This document shows, in pieces, positions 44,240-53,200 of a stretch of 64,000 bases of DNA; the stretch's first letter is position 1; the number at the start of each line of letters is the position of its first letter. Below the pieces are notes generated by a model, which was not told where the DNA came from, did not search any database, and saw nothing but the letters and a program-made list of their open reading frames with translations. The translations under genes and the position numbers were made by a program. Source of the DNA: an uncultured Brevundimonas sp. (lineage in GTDB: Bacteria; Pseudomonadota; Alphaproteobacteria; Caulobacterales; Caulobacteraceae); the NCBI RefSeq assembly GCF_937863155.1, contig NZ_CALMFB010000069.1, positions 62,001-126,000 of the forward strand. Direction: 5' to 3'.

Positions 44240-46398
44240 TCACCCAGGATGCGAACGCCATCTGGCTGCCGGTCCAGACCTCGTCCTGCCAGACGCTGAC
44301 CACCTGCGCGGGCCTGGCCGACGAAGTGGTGACCGACACCGTCTATCAGGCCGGAAGCGTCGGCGTGGCCAGCAATCTGTTGCCGGTCGTGGTCTCCAGC
44401 GGGTCGGGCGACGGCCTGCTGACGGCCTCGGTGACGACGACCTATGAGCCGACCGGCGATGTGCGCACGGTGGACGGCCCCCTGCCCGGCGCGGCGGACA
44501 CCACCCGCTATGTCCATGACGCCATGCGCCAGGCGGTGGGCGCGATCGGCCCCGATCCCGACGGCGGGGGCGCGCGCCTCTATCCGGCGGTGCGCACCCG
44601 CTACAACGCCGACGGCCAGGTCGACCGGGTGCAACAGGGAACGACGGCGGGCCAGAGCGACCTGGACTGGGCGGGCTTCAGCGCGCTGCAGACCGCCCTG
44701 ACCGACTATGACGTCCAGGGACGCAAGGTGCGCGAGACCGCCTTCGACGGCTCGACCCATCCGCTGGTGACGCAATACACCTATGATTCGGTCGGTCGGC
44801 TGACCTGCACGGCCGTGCGGATGAACCCGGCGACCTTCGGCGCCCTGCCGACCTCGGCCTGCGTGGGGGTGACGACGCCCGGCGCCTTTGGGCCCGACCG
44901 GATCACGACCCAGCTGTATGACGACGTGAACCGCCTGATCCGCGTATTTCAGGGCGAAAGCGCCCCCAACCAGCGCACCCTGATGGCCCAAGACTGGACC
45001 GCCAACGGCCGCGTGGCGTGGATGGAGGACGGAGAGGGCAACCGCTCGACCTTCACCTATGACGGCTTCGACCGGGTGCGCCGGCTGTCCTATCCGTCGA
45101 CGACGGTGGGGGCGCATGCGTCGAACCCGCTGGACTATGAGGAATACGGCTACGACGCCAACGACAACCCCACGACCAAGCGCACCCGCTCGGGCGGGGT
45201 GTTCACCACCCATTTCGACGCCCTGAACCGGATCACGGCCATCGATGCGCCGGTGGGGTCGAACGATGTCTGGTACGGCCATGACAATCTGAACCGGCGC
45301 CTTTACGCCAGCCATGCCGCGCCGGCGCCCACGCCCCTGTGCGGCACGACCACGGCGACCTGCATGACCTGGGACGCCCTGGGCCGCCAGATCACCGAGC
45401 AACAGGCCCTGGGGACCATGACCATGGCCTATGACCTGGCGGGGCGACGGACCAATCTGTTCTATTCCGACGGGTTCGCCATCGACTATCGCTACGATCT
45501 GGACGACCGGCTGAACCGGGTGCGCCAGGGGGGATCGTCGCTGATCGCGGCCTTCGCCTATGACGACCTGGGGCGTCGCACGGGTGTGACGCGGGGCAAT
45601 GGGGTGGCGACGGCCTACACCTATGACGCGGCGTCACGGCTGCGCACCCTGTCGCACGACCCGGCGGGCACGGGGTCGGACGTGACCTGGACGCTGAGCT
45701 ATAATCCCGCCAGCCAGGTGGTGGTGCGCCAGACGTCGAACCCGGCCTATCTGTACGCCCCGGCGCCGGACGCCCAGGCGATCACCCGCAACGGCCTGAA
45801 CCAGCCGACGACGGTCAATAGCGTGGCGGCGACGTCCGATGCGCGCGGCAATCTGACCTTCGACGGGGCGCGGGGCTTCACCTTCGACGCCGCCAACCGG
45901 TTGACGGGAACCGGCTCCTCGACGCTCAGCTACGACCCGCTGGACCGGCTGGCCCAGATGGTGGGGACCACCGGCGGGCGTTACCTCTACGATGGCGACG
46001 AGATTGCGGGCGTGGTGACGGCCCCGACCGGGACCACCATCAACAACCGCATCATCCGGGGGGCGTGGCCGGACGAGGTGCTGGTCGCCTATCAGGGCGA
46101 CACGGCTTCGACGCCGTTGTGGAGCCTGCAGGACCACCAGGGCTCGACCATCGCCATCACCGACGCCACCGGCGCGGCGACCTTCACCCTGGCCTATGAC
46201 GAATACGGCCAGCCGCGTACCGGCAATGCGGGCCAAGGGCCTTCGGCCGCATACCCACGCAACTCCCAAGCGGAAGCGTCTCCGGCTTGTCCCGGCCGGG
46301 CGTCAAGGCGAGTGGTGCTCTGGAAAGGTGGTGCCGCTTGCGTGACTCGAACACGCGACCCCCTCATTACGAATGAGGTGCTCTACCGGCTGAGCTAA
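44230..46398 (+). pseudogene. RHS repeat protein, C-terminal part, tip missing
   Basis: Continues the RHS gene in another frame: many YD repeats (YTYDSVGRLTC, FTYDGFDRVRRL, YRYDLDDRLNRV, AYTYDAASRLRTL) and the core end with SLQDHQGSTIAITDATG and AYDEYGQPRTGNAG. In intact RHS proteins this is followed by the DPxGxxxG-type core boundary and a variable toxin or tip; here homology stops at about 46235. The rest of the frame reads through non-coding DNA and across the antisense strand of tRNA-Thr to a stop at 46396-46398. So the gene has lost its 3' end and is probably not functional as a full RHS protein. Confidence 0.8.
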
Positions 46399-46404
46399 AG
46401 CGGC
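46329..46404 (-). tRNA. tRNA-Thr (anticodon CGT)
   Basis: 76 nt on the minus strand, CCA encoded. Acceptor GCCGCTT/AAGCGGC, D-stem GCTC/GAGC, anticodon stem CCTCA/TGAGG with loop TTCGTAA (anticodon CGT, reading ACG), T-stem GCGTG/CACGC with TTCGAGT. The 3' end points at the truncated RHS gene, a typical position for an island boundary. Confidence 0.97.
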
Positions 46405-46440
46405 CCGGTGCGTCGGGAAGCCCGGCGCGAGGTCGGCTCT

Positions 46441-47139
46441 TTATACGGCGCCGGGCGGCTTGCCAAGACAGGCCGTAAGCGCCGCCAGAAGCGATGTCTC
46501 GTCCGGGCGGGCGGCGACGGCGATGGCCGCGAGCAGGGCCGTCAGAGGCGCGGCGGCGGCGGCCGAGATGGCGCAGGCCTGTCGGCCCCTGGCCTGGTCC
46601 GGCGACAGGGCGTCGGCCAGGGCGCGTCCGGCGCGGGGGGAATGGATCAGAACGACGTCGAACCCGTCCGGCGCCTGCGCCCCGGTGGAAACCGCACGAT
46701 AGACCGGCAGGGCCCGCACCGTCGCATGGCCCGCGACCAGGGCGTTCAGGTCGCCGGCCGGAGTCTCGGCGCCCGGATGCAGCAGGCGCGCGCCCTTCAG
46801 CGCCGGATCGGAGCGGATCAGGGCGGCCAAGTCGTTCAGGTCGCCGCCCGCCGAGCGCACGACGCCGAAACCGGCCGCCTGGGCCGCGCGGGCCGTGGCG
46901 TCGCCGACCGCCAGCACGGGCGCGGCGCGGTCGGGGCTGATGGCCGTCCAGGCGGCGAGGCCGTTGGGGCTGGTGAAGACCAGGGCGTCATGCGGCGTGG
47001 GCGGGGTCTCGACCGCCAGGGGTTCGATCCGCAGCAGGGGCGCCACGACGGGCGTCAGGCCCAGGGTCCGCACCCGCGCGGCGGTGCGTGCGGCGCCGGG
47101 TTCGGCGCGGGTGATCCAGACGCGGGCGGGCGGGCTCAG
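46441..47139 (-). CDS. hemD: Uroporphyrinogen-III synthase, probable CTG start
   Basis: 232 residues. N-terminal RVWITRAEPGA, ALVFTSPNGL, AVGDATARAA and VLIHSPRAG fit HemD, which closes and inverts ring D of hydroxymethylbilane. No ATG, GTG or TTG exists between the end of hemC and the first conserved residues; the next upstream ATG is 104 codons into a nonsense reading of hemC. The only reasonable start is CTG at 47139, overlapping the hemC stop as CTGA. Low sequence conservation is normal for this family. Directly after hemC on the same strand. Confidence 0.82.
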   Translation of the reverse strand: MSPPARVWITRAEPGAARTAARVRTLGLTPVVAPLLRIEPLAVETPPTPHDALVFTSPNGLAAWTAISPDRAAPVLAVGDATARAAQAAGFGVVRSAGGDLNDLAALIRSDPALKGARLLHPGAETPAGDLNALVAGHATVRALPVYRAVSTGAQAPDGFDVVLIHSPRAGRALADALSPDQARGRQACAISAAAAAPLTALLAAIAVAARPDETSLLAALTACLGKPPGAV

Positions 47140-48074
47140 AGCGGGATCCGCTGGTCGCCGGCCTCGTCGCGCACGGCCTGGCCCAGCGACAGGCCCAGGT
47201 CGTGGGCCGCGTCCGCCCCGGCGTCGGGGGCGATCTCTCCGGCGCGGCGCCAGCGGGCCGAGCCGTCGGGGGCCAGCATTTCGACGGTCAGGCGCAGGTG
47301 GCCTTCGGCGATGACGCCCAGGGCGCCGATGGCCGTGCGGCACGAGCCTTCCAGCGCCGTCATGGCCCCGCGCTCGGCCGCGACGCACAGGGCGGTGTCG
47401 GCATGGTTCAGGGCGGTCAGCCAGGGCGCATCGGCGTCTTCGGCCCGGCACTGGATGGCCAGGGCGCCCTGGCCCGGCGCGGGCAGGAAGGCGTCCGGCG
47501 ACAGCCGCTGGCCGATCACCCCGGCCAGACCCAGGCGCGACAGTCCGGCGGCGGCCAGCAGGATGGCGTCGAAATCTCCGTCCTGAAGCCGCTTCAGCCG
47601 CGTATCGACATTGCCGCGCAGCATTTCGATCTTCAGGTCGGGCCTGAGAGCCAGCGCCTGGGCCTGTCGCCGCAGCGAGGCGGTGCCCAGCACGGCGCCC
47701 GGCGGCAGATCGTCGAAGGTCTCGGCGTTGCGGCCGATGAAGGCGTCGCGCGCATCCTCGCGTTCGGGGATGGCGCCGATCATCAGGCCCGCAGGCTGTT
47801 CGGCCGGCACGTCCTTCATCGAATGGACCGCCAGATCGATGCGACCGTCCAGCAGCGCCTCCTCGATCTCCTTGGTGAACAGGGCCTTGCCGCCGATCTC
47901 CAGCAGGCGGCGGTCCTGGACCCGGTCGCCCGTGGTGACGATCTGGACCAGTTCGACCCGTTCGGGCGCCAGGCCGGCCGCCGCCGCGACGGCCCGCTGC
48001 ATCATGCCCGACTGGGCCAGGGCCAGTTTCGAGCGGCGGGTGCCGATGCGGATGGGGCCGTCGCTGGGGATCAT
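47136..48074 (-). CDS. hemC: Hydroxymethylbilane synthase (porphobilinogen deaminase)
   Basis: 312 residues. GTRRSKLALAQ at the N-terminus, HSMKDVP, LGTASLRRQAQ, LRGNVDTRL, and C245 in EGSCRTAIGA, which carries the dipyrromethane cofactor. It condenses four porphobilinogens to hydroxymethylbilane for haem and cobalamin. Divergent from tsaD with 42 bp between starts; hemD follows with overlap. Confidence 0.97.
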   Translation of the reverse strand: MIPSDGPIRIGTRRSKLALAQSGMMQRAVAAAAGLAPERVELVQIVTTGDRVQDRRLLEIGGKALFTKEIEEALLDGRIDLAVHSMKDVPAEQPAGLMIGAIPEREDARDAFIGRNAETFDDLPPGAVLGTASLRRQAQALALRPDLKIEMLRGNVDTRLKRLQDGDFDAILLAAAGLSRLGLAGVIGQRLSPDAFLPAPGQGALAIQCRAEDADAPWLTALNHADTALCVAAERGAMTALEGSCRTAIGALGVIAEGHLRLTVEMLAPDGSARWRRAGEIAPDAGADAAHDLGLSLGQAVRDEAGDQRIPL

Positions 48075-48116
48075 GAGCCGTTGCGCTAAGGATGGGGGGT
48101 CGCTACCTCGACCCGG

Positions 48117-49259
48117 ATGAACTCAGGCGCGGACTATAGCAGCGGGACCGGGGCGACAACCGTCGTCGGATCGCGTGCGCTGCCCCTGACGGTGCTGGGG
48201 TTCGAGACCAGCTGCGACGAAACCGCCGCCGCCGTGGTGCGTCTGACCGAGGGCGGGGCGCAGGTGCTGTCGTCGGTGGTGCACAGCCAGATCACCGAAC
48301 ATGCGGCCTTCGGCGGGGTGGTGCCCGAGATCGCGGCCCGCAGCCATGTGGAGATGATTTCCGGCGTCGCCGCCCGCGCCCTGGATCAGGCCGGGCTGGA
48401 TTACGCCGACATGGACGGCATCGCCGCCACCGCCGGGCCGGGCCTGGTCGGCGGGGTGATGGTGGGCCTCAGCTTCGCCAAGGGGGCGGCCCTGGCGCGG
48501 GGCCTGCCGCTGATCGCGGTCAATCACCTGGAGGGGCACGCGGTGTCCGCCCGGCTGGGGGCGCAGATCGCCTATCCCTTCCTGCTGCTGCTGGTGTCGG
48601 GCGGCCATTGCCAGTTGCTGGAGGTGCGCGGGATCGGCGACATGACCCGGCTGGGCACCACCATCGACGATGCGGCGGGCGAGGCCTTCGACAAGATCGC
48701 CAAGGCCATGGACCTGGGCTATCCGGGCGGGCCGGCGCTGGAGCGGCTGGCGCAGACGGGCGACGGGTCGCGTTTTTCCCTGCCGCGCGCCCTTTTGGGG
48801 CGCAAGGACTGCGACTTCTCCTTCTCCGGCCTGAAGACGGCCGCCTCGCGCCTGGTCGAGACCTGCGAAACGGACCAGGACCGCGCCGATCTGGCCGACG
48901 CCGTCCAGAGCGCCATCGCCCGCCAGCTGACCGAACGGTCCGAACGCGCCATGGCCGCATATGCGGAGGGGCATGAACACCGAATGTTCGTGGTGGCGGG
49001 GGGTGTTGCGGCCAACAGAACGGTCCGGCGGGTGCTGGAGGATGCGGCCGCCAGGCACGGCTTTACCTTCATGGCCCCGCCCCTGGCCTATTGCACCGAC
49101 AACGCCGCCATGATCGCCCTGGCGGGGGCCGAACGGCTGGCCTTGGGGCTGACGTCCGACCTGGATGTGGCGGCCCGGCCGCGATGGCCGCTGGACGAGG
49201 CGCGCGCCATGGCCGATCCTGTGCACCAGAAAACCGGGCGCAAGGGCGCCAAGGCGTGA
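48117..49259 (+). CDS. tsaD: tRNA N6-adenosine threonylcarbamoyltransferase
   Basis: 380 residues. ASKHA-fold protein with [11 protein letters not shown], the metal ligands H137-LEG-H141, [19 protein letters not shown], and [10 protein letters not shown]. With TsaB/E it makes t6A37 in ANN-reading tRNAs, a fitting neighbour for a tRNA-Thr. The first 20 residues are a non-conserved extension; a later start cannot be ruled out. Its stop overlaps an in-frame GTG (49256) of gpsA. Confidence 0.96.
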   Translation: MNSGADYSSGTGATTVVGSRALPLTVLGFETSCDETAAAVVRLTEGGAQVLSSVVHSQITEHAAFGGVVPEIAARSHVEMISGVAARALDQAGLDYADMDGIAATAGPGLVGGVMVGLSFAKGAALARGLPLIAVNHLEGHAVSARLGAQIAYPFLLLLVSGGHCQLLEVRGIGDMTRLGTTIDDAAGEAFDKIAKAMDLGYPGGPALERLAQTGDGSRFSLPRALLGRKDCDFSFSGLKTAASRLVETCETDQDRADLADAVQSAIARQLTERSERAMAAYAEGHEHRMFVVAGGVAANRTVRRVLEDAAARHGFTFMAPPLAYCTDNAAMIALAGAERLALGLTSDLDVAARPRWPLDEARAMADPVHQKTGRKGAKA

Positions 49260-49273
49260 AGTCAGGGGGGGCT

Positions 49274-50272
49274 ATGGCGTTTCGCACGGCGGGGGTGATC
49301 GGCGCGGGGGCGTGGGGCACGGCCCTGGCCCAGGTGGCGTCTCGGGCGGGTCTGGATGTCGTGATCCAGGCGCGCGAACCCGAGGTGATCGACAGCATCC
49401 GCGAGCGGGGGGTCAACGACCTGTTCCTGCCGGGCGTGCCGCTGGAGCCGAACATCCGCGCCACCGAGGCGCTGGCCGACCTGGCCGACTGCGACCTGAT
49501 CCTGGCGGTGCCGCCGGCCCAGCATATGCGATCGGTGCTGGCGGCCTTCGCGCCGCATCACCGGGCGGGCGTGCCCATCGTCCTGTGTTCCAAGGGGATC
49601 GAGCGCGGGTCGTTGAAGCTGATGACCGAGGTGCTGGGCGAGACCCTGCCCGATGCGCCCCAGGCGGTGCTGTCCGGCCCCAGTTTCGCCGGCGAGGTGG
49701 CGCGTGGCCTGCCCGGCGCCGTCACCCTGGCCTGCGCCGACGAAAGCCTGGGCGAGGCCCTGATGCAGACCCTGTCGGCGCCGGCCTTCCGCCCCTATCT
49801 GGCGCCCGACCTGATCGGGGCCGAGGTCGGCGGGGCGGTCAAGAATGTGCTGGCCATCGCCTGTGGCATGAGCGAGGGGCGTGGCCTGGGCCGCAGCGCC
49901 CACGCCGCCATCATCACCCGCGGTTTCGCCGAAATGACCCGCCTGGGCGTGGCCCTGGGCGGCCAGGCCGAGACGGTGGCGGGCCTGTGCGGCCTGGGCG
50001 ATCTGGTGCTGACCTGCTCCAGCCCGCAGTCGCGCAACATGAGCCTGGGCCTGGCCCTGGGGCAGGGCCAGACGGTGCAGCAAGCCCTGGCCGGCAAGCG
50101 GTCGGTGGCCGAAGGTTACGAGAGCGCGCCCGCCGTGCGCCAGCTGGCGGCCAAGATGGGCGTGGACATGCCGATCTGCCTGGCGGTCGCGGACTTGCTG
50201 GAAGGCGTCATGACGGTGGAACAGGCCATCGAGGATCTGCTGTCGCGCCCGCTGAAGCCCGAGCGGGAATGA
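49274..50272 (+). CDS. gpsA: Glycerol-3-phosphate dehydrogenase [NAD(P)+]
   Basis: 332 residues. Rossmann motif [57 protein letters not shown] with the catalytic Lys, and GDLVLTCSS. It makes glycerol-3-phosphate for phospholipids. ATG 49274 follows AGGGGGG; GTG 49256, overlapping the tsaD stop, would add six residues. Overlaps the next gene as ATGA. Confidence 0.96.
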   Translation: MAFRTAGVIGAGAWGTALAQVASRAGLDVVIQAREPEVIDSIRERGVNDLFLPGVPLEPNIRATEALADLADCDLILAVPPAQHMRSVLAAFAPHHRAGVPIVLCSKGIERGSLKLMTEVLGETLPDAPQAVLSGPSFAGEVARGLPGAVTLACADESLGEALMQTLSAPAFRPYLAPDLIGAEVGGAVKNVLAIACGMSEGRGLGRSAHAAIITRGFAEMTRLGVALGGQAETVAGLCGLGDLVLTCSSPQSRNMSLGLALGQGQTVQQALAGKRSVAEGYESAPAVRQLAAKMGVDMPICLAVADLLEGVMTVEQAIEDLLSRPLKPERE

Positions 50273-50658
50273 GCGAGGCCGGACCCGCGCCGCCGCCGCC
50301 GGACCGCCCGCGCGTCTGGAAGACGCCGCCGAACGTGCCCCTGTGCGTCGAAAGCGACATCGCCGACCCCGGCGCGCGGTCGTTCGTGCTGCAGATCGGC
50401 GAGGCCTTCTTCCACGGCTTCGTGGTCAGGAAGGACGGCCAGGTGGCCGGATACATCGACCGCTGCCCCCACGCCGGATATCCGCTGGCGGTCGAGCTGG
50501 ACCGCTATCTGACGCCGGACGGGTCGATGATCCTGTGCTCCTGGCACGGGGCGGCGTTCGAGCCGCTGACCGGAAAATGCATCGCCGGCCCCTGCGCCGG
50601 CGGGCGGCTGACGCCCTGGCCGGTGCAGGTGGCGGGCGGGGTGATCCGCACCGCCTGA
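50269..50658 (+). CDS. Small Rieske [2Fe-2S] ferredoxin-like protein
   Basis: 129 residues, a single Rieske domain with C66-P-H68 and C90-SW-H93. No transmembrane helix and no catalytic domain, so a soluble electron carrier or a nitrite-reductase-small-subunit-like protein. The ATG overlaps the gpsA stop (ATGA), so it is the last gene of a tsaD-gpsA-Rieske operon. Partner unknown; the Rieske oxygenase at 4.4-5.5 kb is far away and has its own cluster. Confidence 0.86.
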   Translation: MSEAGPAPPPPDRPRVWKTPPNVPLCVESDIADPGARSFVLQIGEAFFHGFVVRKDGQVAGYIDRCPHAGYPLAVELDRYLTPDGSMILCSWHGAAFEPLTGKCIAGPCAGGRLTPWPVQVAGGVIRTA

Positions 50659-50667
50659 GGGGCGACA

Positions 50668-51438
50668 TCAGTCCAGGGCGGGCAAGGTCTCGGCCGCAAA
50701 GGCGGTCACGTCGGCCAGCAGGGCCGCCGCCGACTTGTCGATGATCTGGCGGCCCTTTTCCGGGCTGGCCTGGGCCGGGTCCGAGCCGATGCGGCCATCG
50801 GGGAAGCGGGCGCGGTAATCGGCGGCGTCGCGGATCGGACCCATGGGGGCGATCTGGGGGCTGTAGTCAGCGGTCTTGATCCGGTCGGGATAGGCCGCCT
50901 GGGTCACCGCGATCTCGGACGGGGTGGCGTGCGACCCGTGGCCGGTGGGAAACAGGCTGCTGCACAGCCCATGCACGCCCGGCAGGTCCCACCAGTTCTT
51001 CAGCTTCAGCGCGAAGGGCATCGGCTCGTCCGAGAACGACCATTCGGCGTGGATCTCGGCGAAGGCGGCCTCGATGGTGGCGACATTGCCGCCGTGGCCG
51101 TTCAGGAAATAGATCCGCTCGAACCCGTGCCGCGTCAGGGACGAGACCCAGTCGCCGATGGCGGCCATGAAGGTCGAGGGGCGCAGGGTGATGGTGCCGG
51201 GAAAGGCCAGGTGGTGCTGGGCCATGCCGATGTTGAAGGTCGGGGCCACGATCACGGCGTCATTCTGCGCCTCCAGGTCATGGGCGATGATCTCGGGGCA
51301 CAGCCAGTCGGTGCCCAGAAGCCCGGTCGGCCCATGCTGTTCGTTCGAGCCGATCGGCACGACCACGGTCCGCGCCAGCGCATCGCCGGACTTCAGCCGA
51401 GCGTCGATCTCGGGCCAGGACGACAGATGGATCAGCAT
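50668..51438 (-). CDS. Creatininase-family amidohydrolase
   Basis: 256 residues. The metal-binding motifs are visible: GSNEQHGP (E33, H35), GTDW with D44, and LNGHGGN, plus HATPSEIAV. The family includes creatininase, MftE and ArfB-type formamide hydrolases; nothing here defines the substrate. N-terminus MLIHLSSWPEID is usual. It stands alone, convergent with the small Rieske gene and divergent from nth. Confidence 0.86.
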   Translation of the reverse strand: MLIHLSSWPEIDARLKSGDALARTVVVPIGSNEQHGPTGLLGTDWLCPEIIAHDLEAQNDAVIVAPTFNIGMAQHHLAFPGTITLRPSTFMAAIGDWVSSLTRHGFERIYFLNGHGGNVATIEAAFAEIHAEWSFSDEPMPFALKLKNWWDLPGVHGLCSSLFPTGHGSHATPSEIAVTQAAYPDRIKTADYSPQIAPMGPIRDAADYRARFPDGRIGSDPAQASPEKGRQIIDKSAAALLADVTAFAAETLPALD

Positions 51439-51537
51439 GGGGAACGCTCCTTGAAACTGGACAGGGGTCTAGGCCGATCCGCCGCGCGTGTCAGCCGCCC
51501 CCCTTGATCGTGGCGGCGAAGCGGGCATGGTCCGGCC

Positions 51538-52278
51538 GTGCGCGCGCCCCGAAAGACCCCCGTCAAAGCCCCCGCCCGCCGCCCGGCGGTGATGACCGGC
51601 GCCGCCATTCCGGTGCTGGCCTGGCCGCCCGACGAGGATCGGGTCGAGGCCATCTTCCGGCGCCTGTCCGGGGTCATGCCCGAGCCGAAGACCGAACTGG
51701 ACTACACCAACCCCTTCACCCTGGTCGCGGCGGTGGCCCTGTCGGCCCAGGCGACGGACGTGGCGGTCAACAAGGCCACGCGCGGCCTGTTCGCCGCCGC
51801 CGACACCCCCCAGGCCATGCTGGCCCTGGGCGAAGAGGGGGTGATCCCCTTCATCGCCTCCATCGGCCTTTACCGGAACAAGGCCCGCAATCTGATCGCC
51901 CTGAGCCGCATCCTGGTCGAGCGGCACGACGGCCGGGTTCCCCTGACCCGCGCGGCGCTTCAGGCCCTGCCCGGCGTGGGACGCAAGACCGCCAGCGTGG
52001 TGCTGAACGAACTGGGGATCGAACCGGCCATTGCGGTCGACACCCATGTCTTCCGCGTCTCGCACCGCCTGGGCCTGGCCAACGCCGCAACGCCGGACAA
52101 GGTGGAGCAGCAACTGCACCGCATCGTACCCGAGGATTATCTGCCCAAGGCGCACCACTGGCTGATCCTGCACGGCCGCTATGTCTGCACGGCGCGGCGG
52201 CCGAACTGTTCCGGCTGCGTCATCTCGGACCTGTGCCCATCGCGGGCGGGGCTGGCGGCTATGGGCGAGGCGCGCTGA
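51538..52278 (+). CDS. nth: Endonuclease III
   Basis: 246 residues. Helix-hairpin-helix LPGVGRKTASVV with catalytic K150, D168 in AVDTHVFRVSHRL, and the [4Fe-4S] ligands C217-x6-C224-x2-C227-x5-C233. DNA glycosylase/AP lyase for oxidised pyrimidines. The N-terminal 20-25 residues are basic and non-conserved; GTG 51538 or ATG 51592 may start it. The 3' end overlaps the convergent ATP-grasp gene by 20 bp. Confidence 0.95.
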   Translation: MRAPRKTPVKAPARRPAVMTGAAIPVLAWPPDEDRVEAIFRRLSGVMPEPKTELDYTNPFTLVAAVALSAQATDVAVNKATRGLFAAADTPQAMLALGEEGVIPFIASIGLYRNKARNLIALSRILVERHDGRVPLTRAALQALPGVGRKTASVVLNELGIEPAIAVDTHVFRVSHRLGLANAATPDKVEQQLHRIVPEDYLPKAHHWLILHGRYVCTARRPNCSGCVISDLCPSRAGLAAMGEAR

Positions 52279-53143
52279 GCCGGTCCGCGACGGCCCGGGC
52301 GAAGCCGGCGCCGTGTCGCGGATCGTGGGCCAGGTAGAAGTCCGGTTCGATCAGCTCGGCCTCCATCAGCAGCCAGCCGCCATCTCCATCGGGGACCATG
52401 TCGATGCGGGCGTAAAGCAGGTCTTCGCTGATCGCCGCCAGCACCCTCTCGGCCGTCTGAAGCGCGCCCGGCGGCGGTTCGGCCAGGGGCGTATAGAGGC
52501 CGCCGAACTGCACCTGAATGCGGAAGTCGCCGTCCACCGGCCGCTTGTTGACCGCATGGCTGAAGCGGCCGCCGAAGAACAGCAGGCTGGTTTCGCCCTC
52601 GGTTTCGATCTGCGGCAGATAGGGCTGGACCATGGCCGGGCCGGCGGGCGGATCGGTCAGGGCCTGGCCGGGCGAGAGGCGAAGCGTGCGCCAGGCGCCG
52701 CCCGACACCGTCGGCTTGACGATCAGCTGGCCCGCGCCGGTCTGGGCGAAAGCGGCGGCGATCTGGTCGGCCGTCACGGCCTGGGTCCAGACGGTCGGCG
52801 GTATGGGCACGCCCTTGTCCGCCAGCCGGGCCAGATAGGTCTTGTCCGAATTCCAGGCCAGGACCGAGAGCGGATTGGCCACCGGCAGGCCCGCCGCCGC
52901 CCAGGTCGCGCAGGCCCGCATCCAACGCGCATGGTCGCGGTGATAGCCCCAGGCGATAACCGGCAGGATCAGGGGAAATCCACCCAGGCCCGAAGCATCA
53001 TCCCCATGGTCGGTCCAGGGGCTGGGGACCGCCTCGATCCCCGCCACAGACAGAGCCTCGGACAGGCGGGCCAGCACGCCGGGCCACTGACCGGCATAGG
53101 ACGGATCGGCGGGGTCGGGGGTCAGGACGGCGATACGGCTCAT
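52259..53143 (-). CDS. ATP-grasp family protein
   Basis: 294 residues. N-terminal Rossmann-like part (RIAVLTPDPADPSYAGQW), then an ATP-grasp fold with NSDKTYLARLADKGVPIPPT, LIVKPTVSGGAWRT, LLFFGGRFSHAVNKRPVDGD and the metal-binding MEAELIEPDFYL. It resembles RimK/glutathione-synthetase-like ligases of unassigned substrate. ATG 53143; the frame is open far upstream without homology. Overlaps nth's 3' end by 20 bp on the opposite strand and is divergent from the PfkB gene. Confidence 0.8.
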   Translation of the reverse strand: MSRIAVLTPDPADPSYAGQWPGVLARLSEALSVAGIEAVPSPWTDHGDDASGLGGFPLILPVIAWGYHRDHARWMRACATWAAAGLPVANPLSVLAWNSDKTYLARLADKGVPIPPTVWTQAVTADQIAAAFAQTGAGQLIVKPTVSGGAWRTLRLSPGQALTDPPAGPAMVQPYLPQIETEGETSLLFFGGRFSHAVNKRPVDGDFRIQVQFGGLYTPLAEPPPGALQTAERVLAAISEDLLYARIDMVPDGDGGWLLMEAELIEPDFYLAHDPRHGAGFARAVADRLSAPRP

Positions 53144-53200
53144 GGGCGGATTTCCTAAGGCCGTTTGCGGTGGGGCGGAAGGCCGGGTATGGGGCGCGCC

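Noticed and set aside
46333-46398. C-terminal residues of the RHS frame read as protein (AACVTRTRDPLITNEV)
   Set aside because: This is the usual false translation of the antisense strand of a tRNA gene, here tRNA-Thr.
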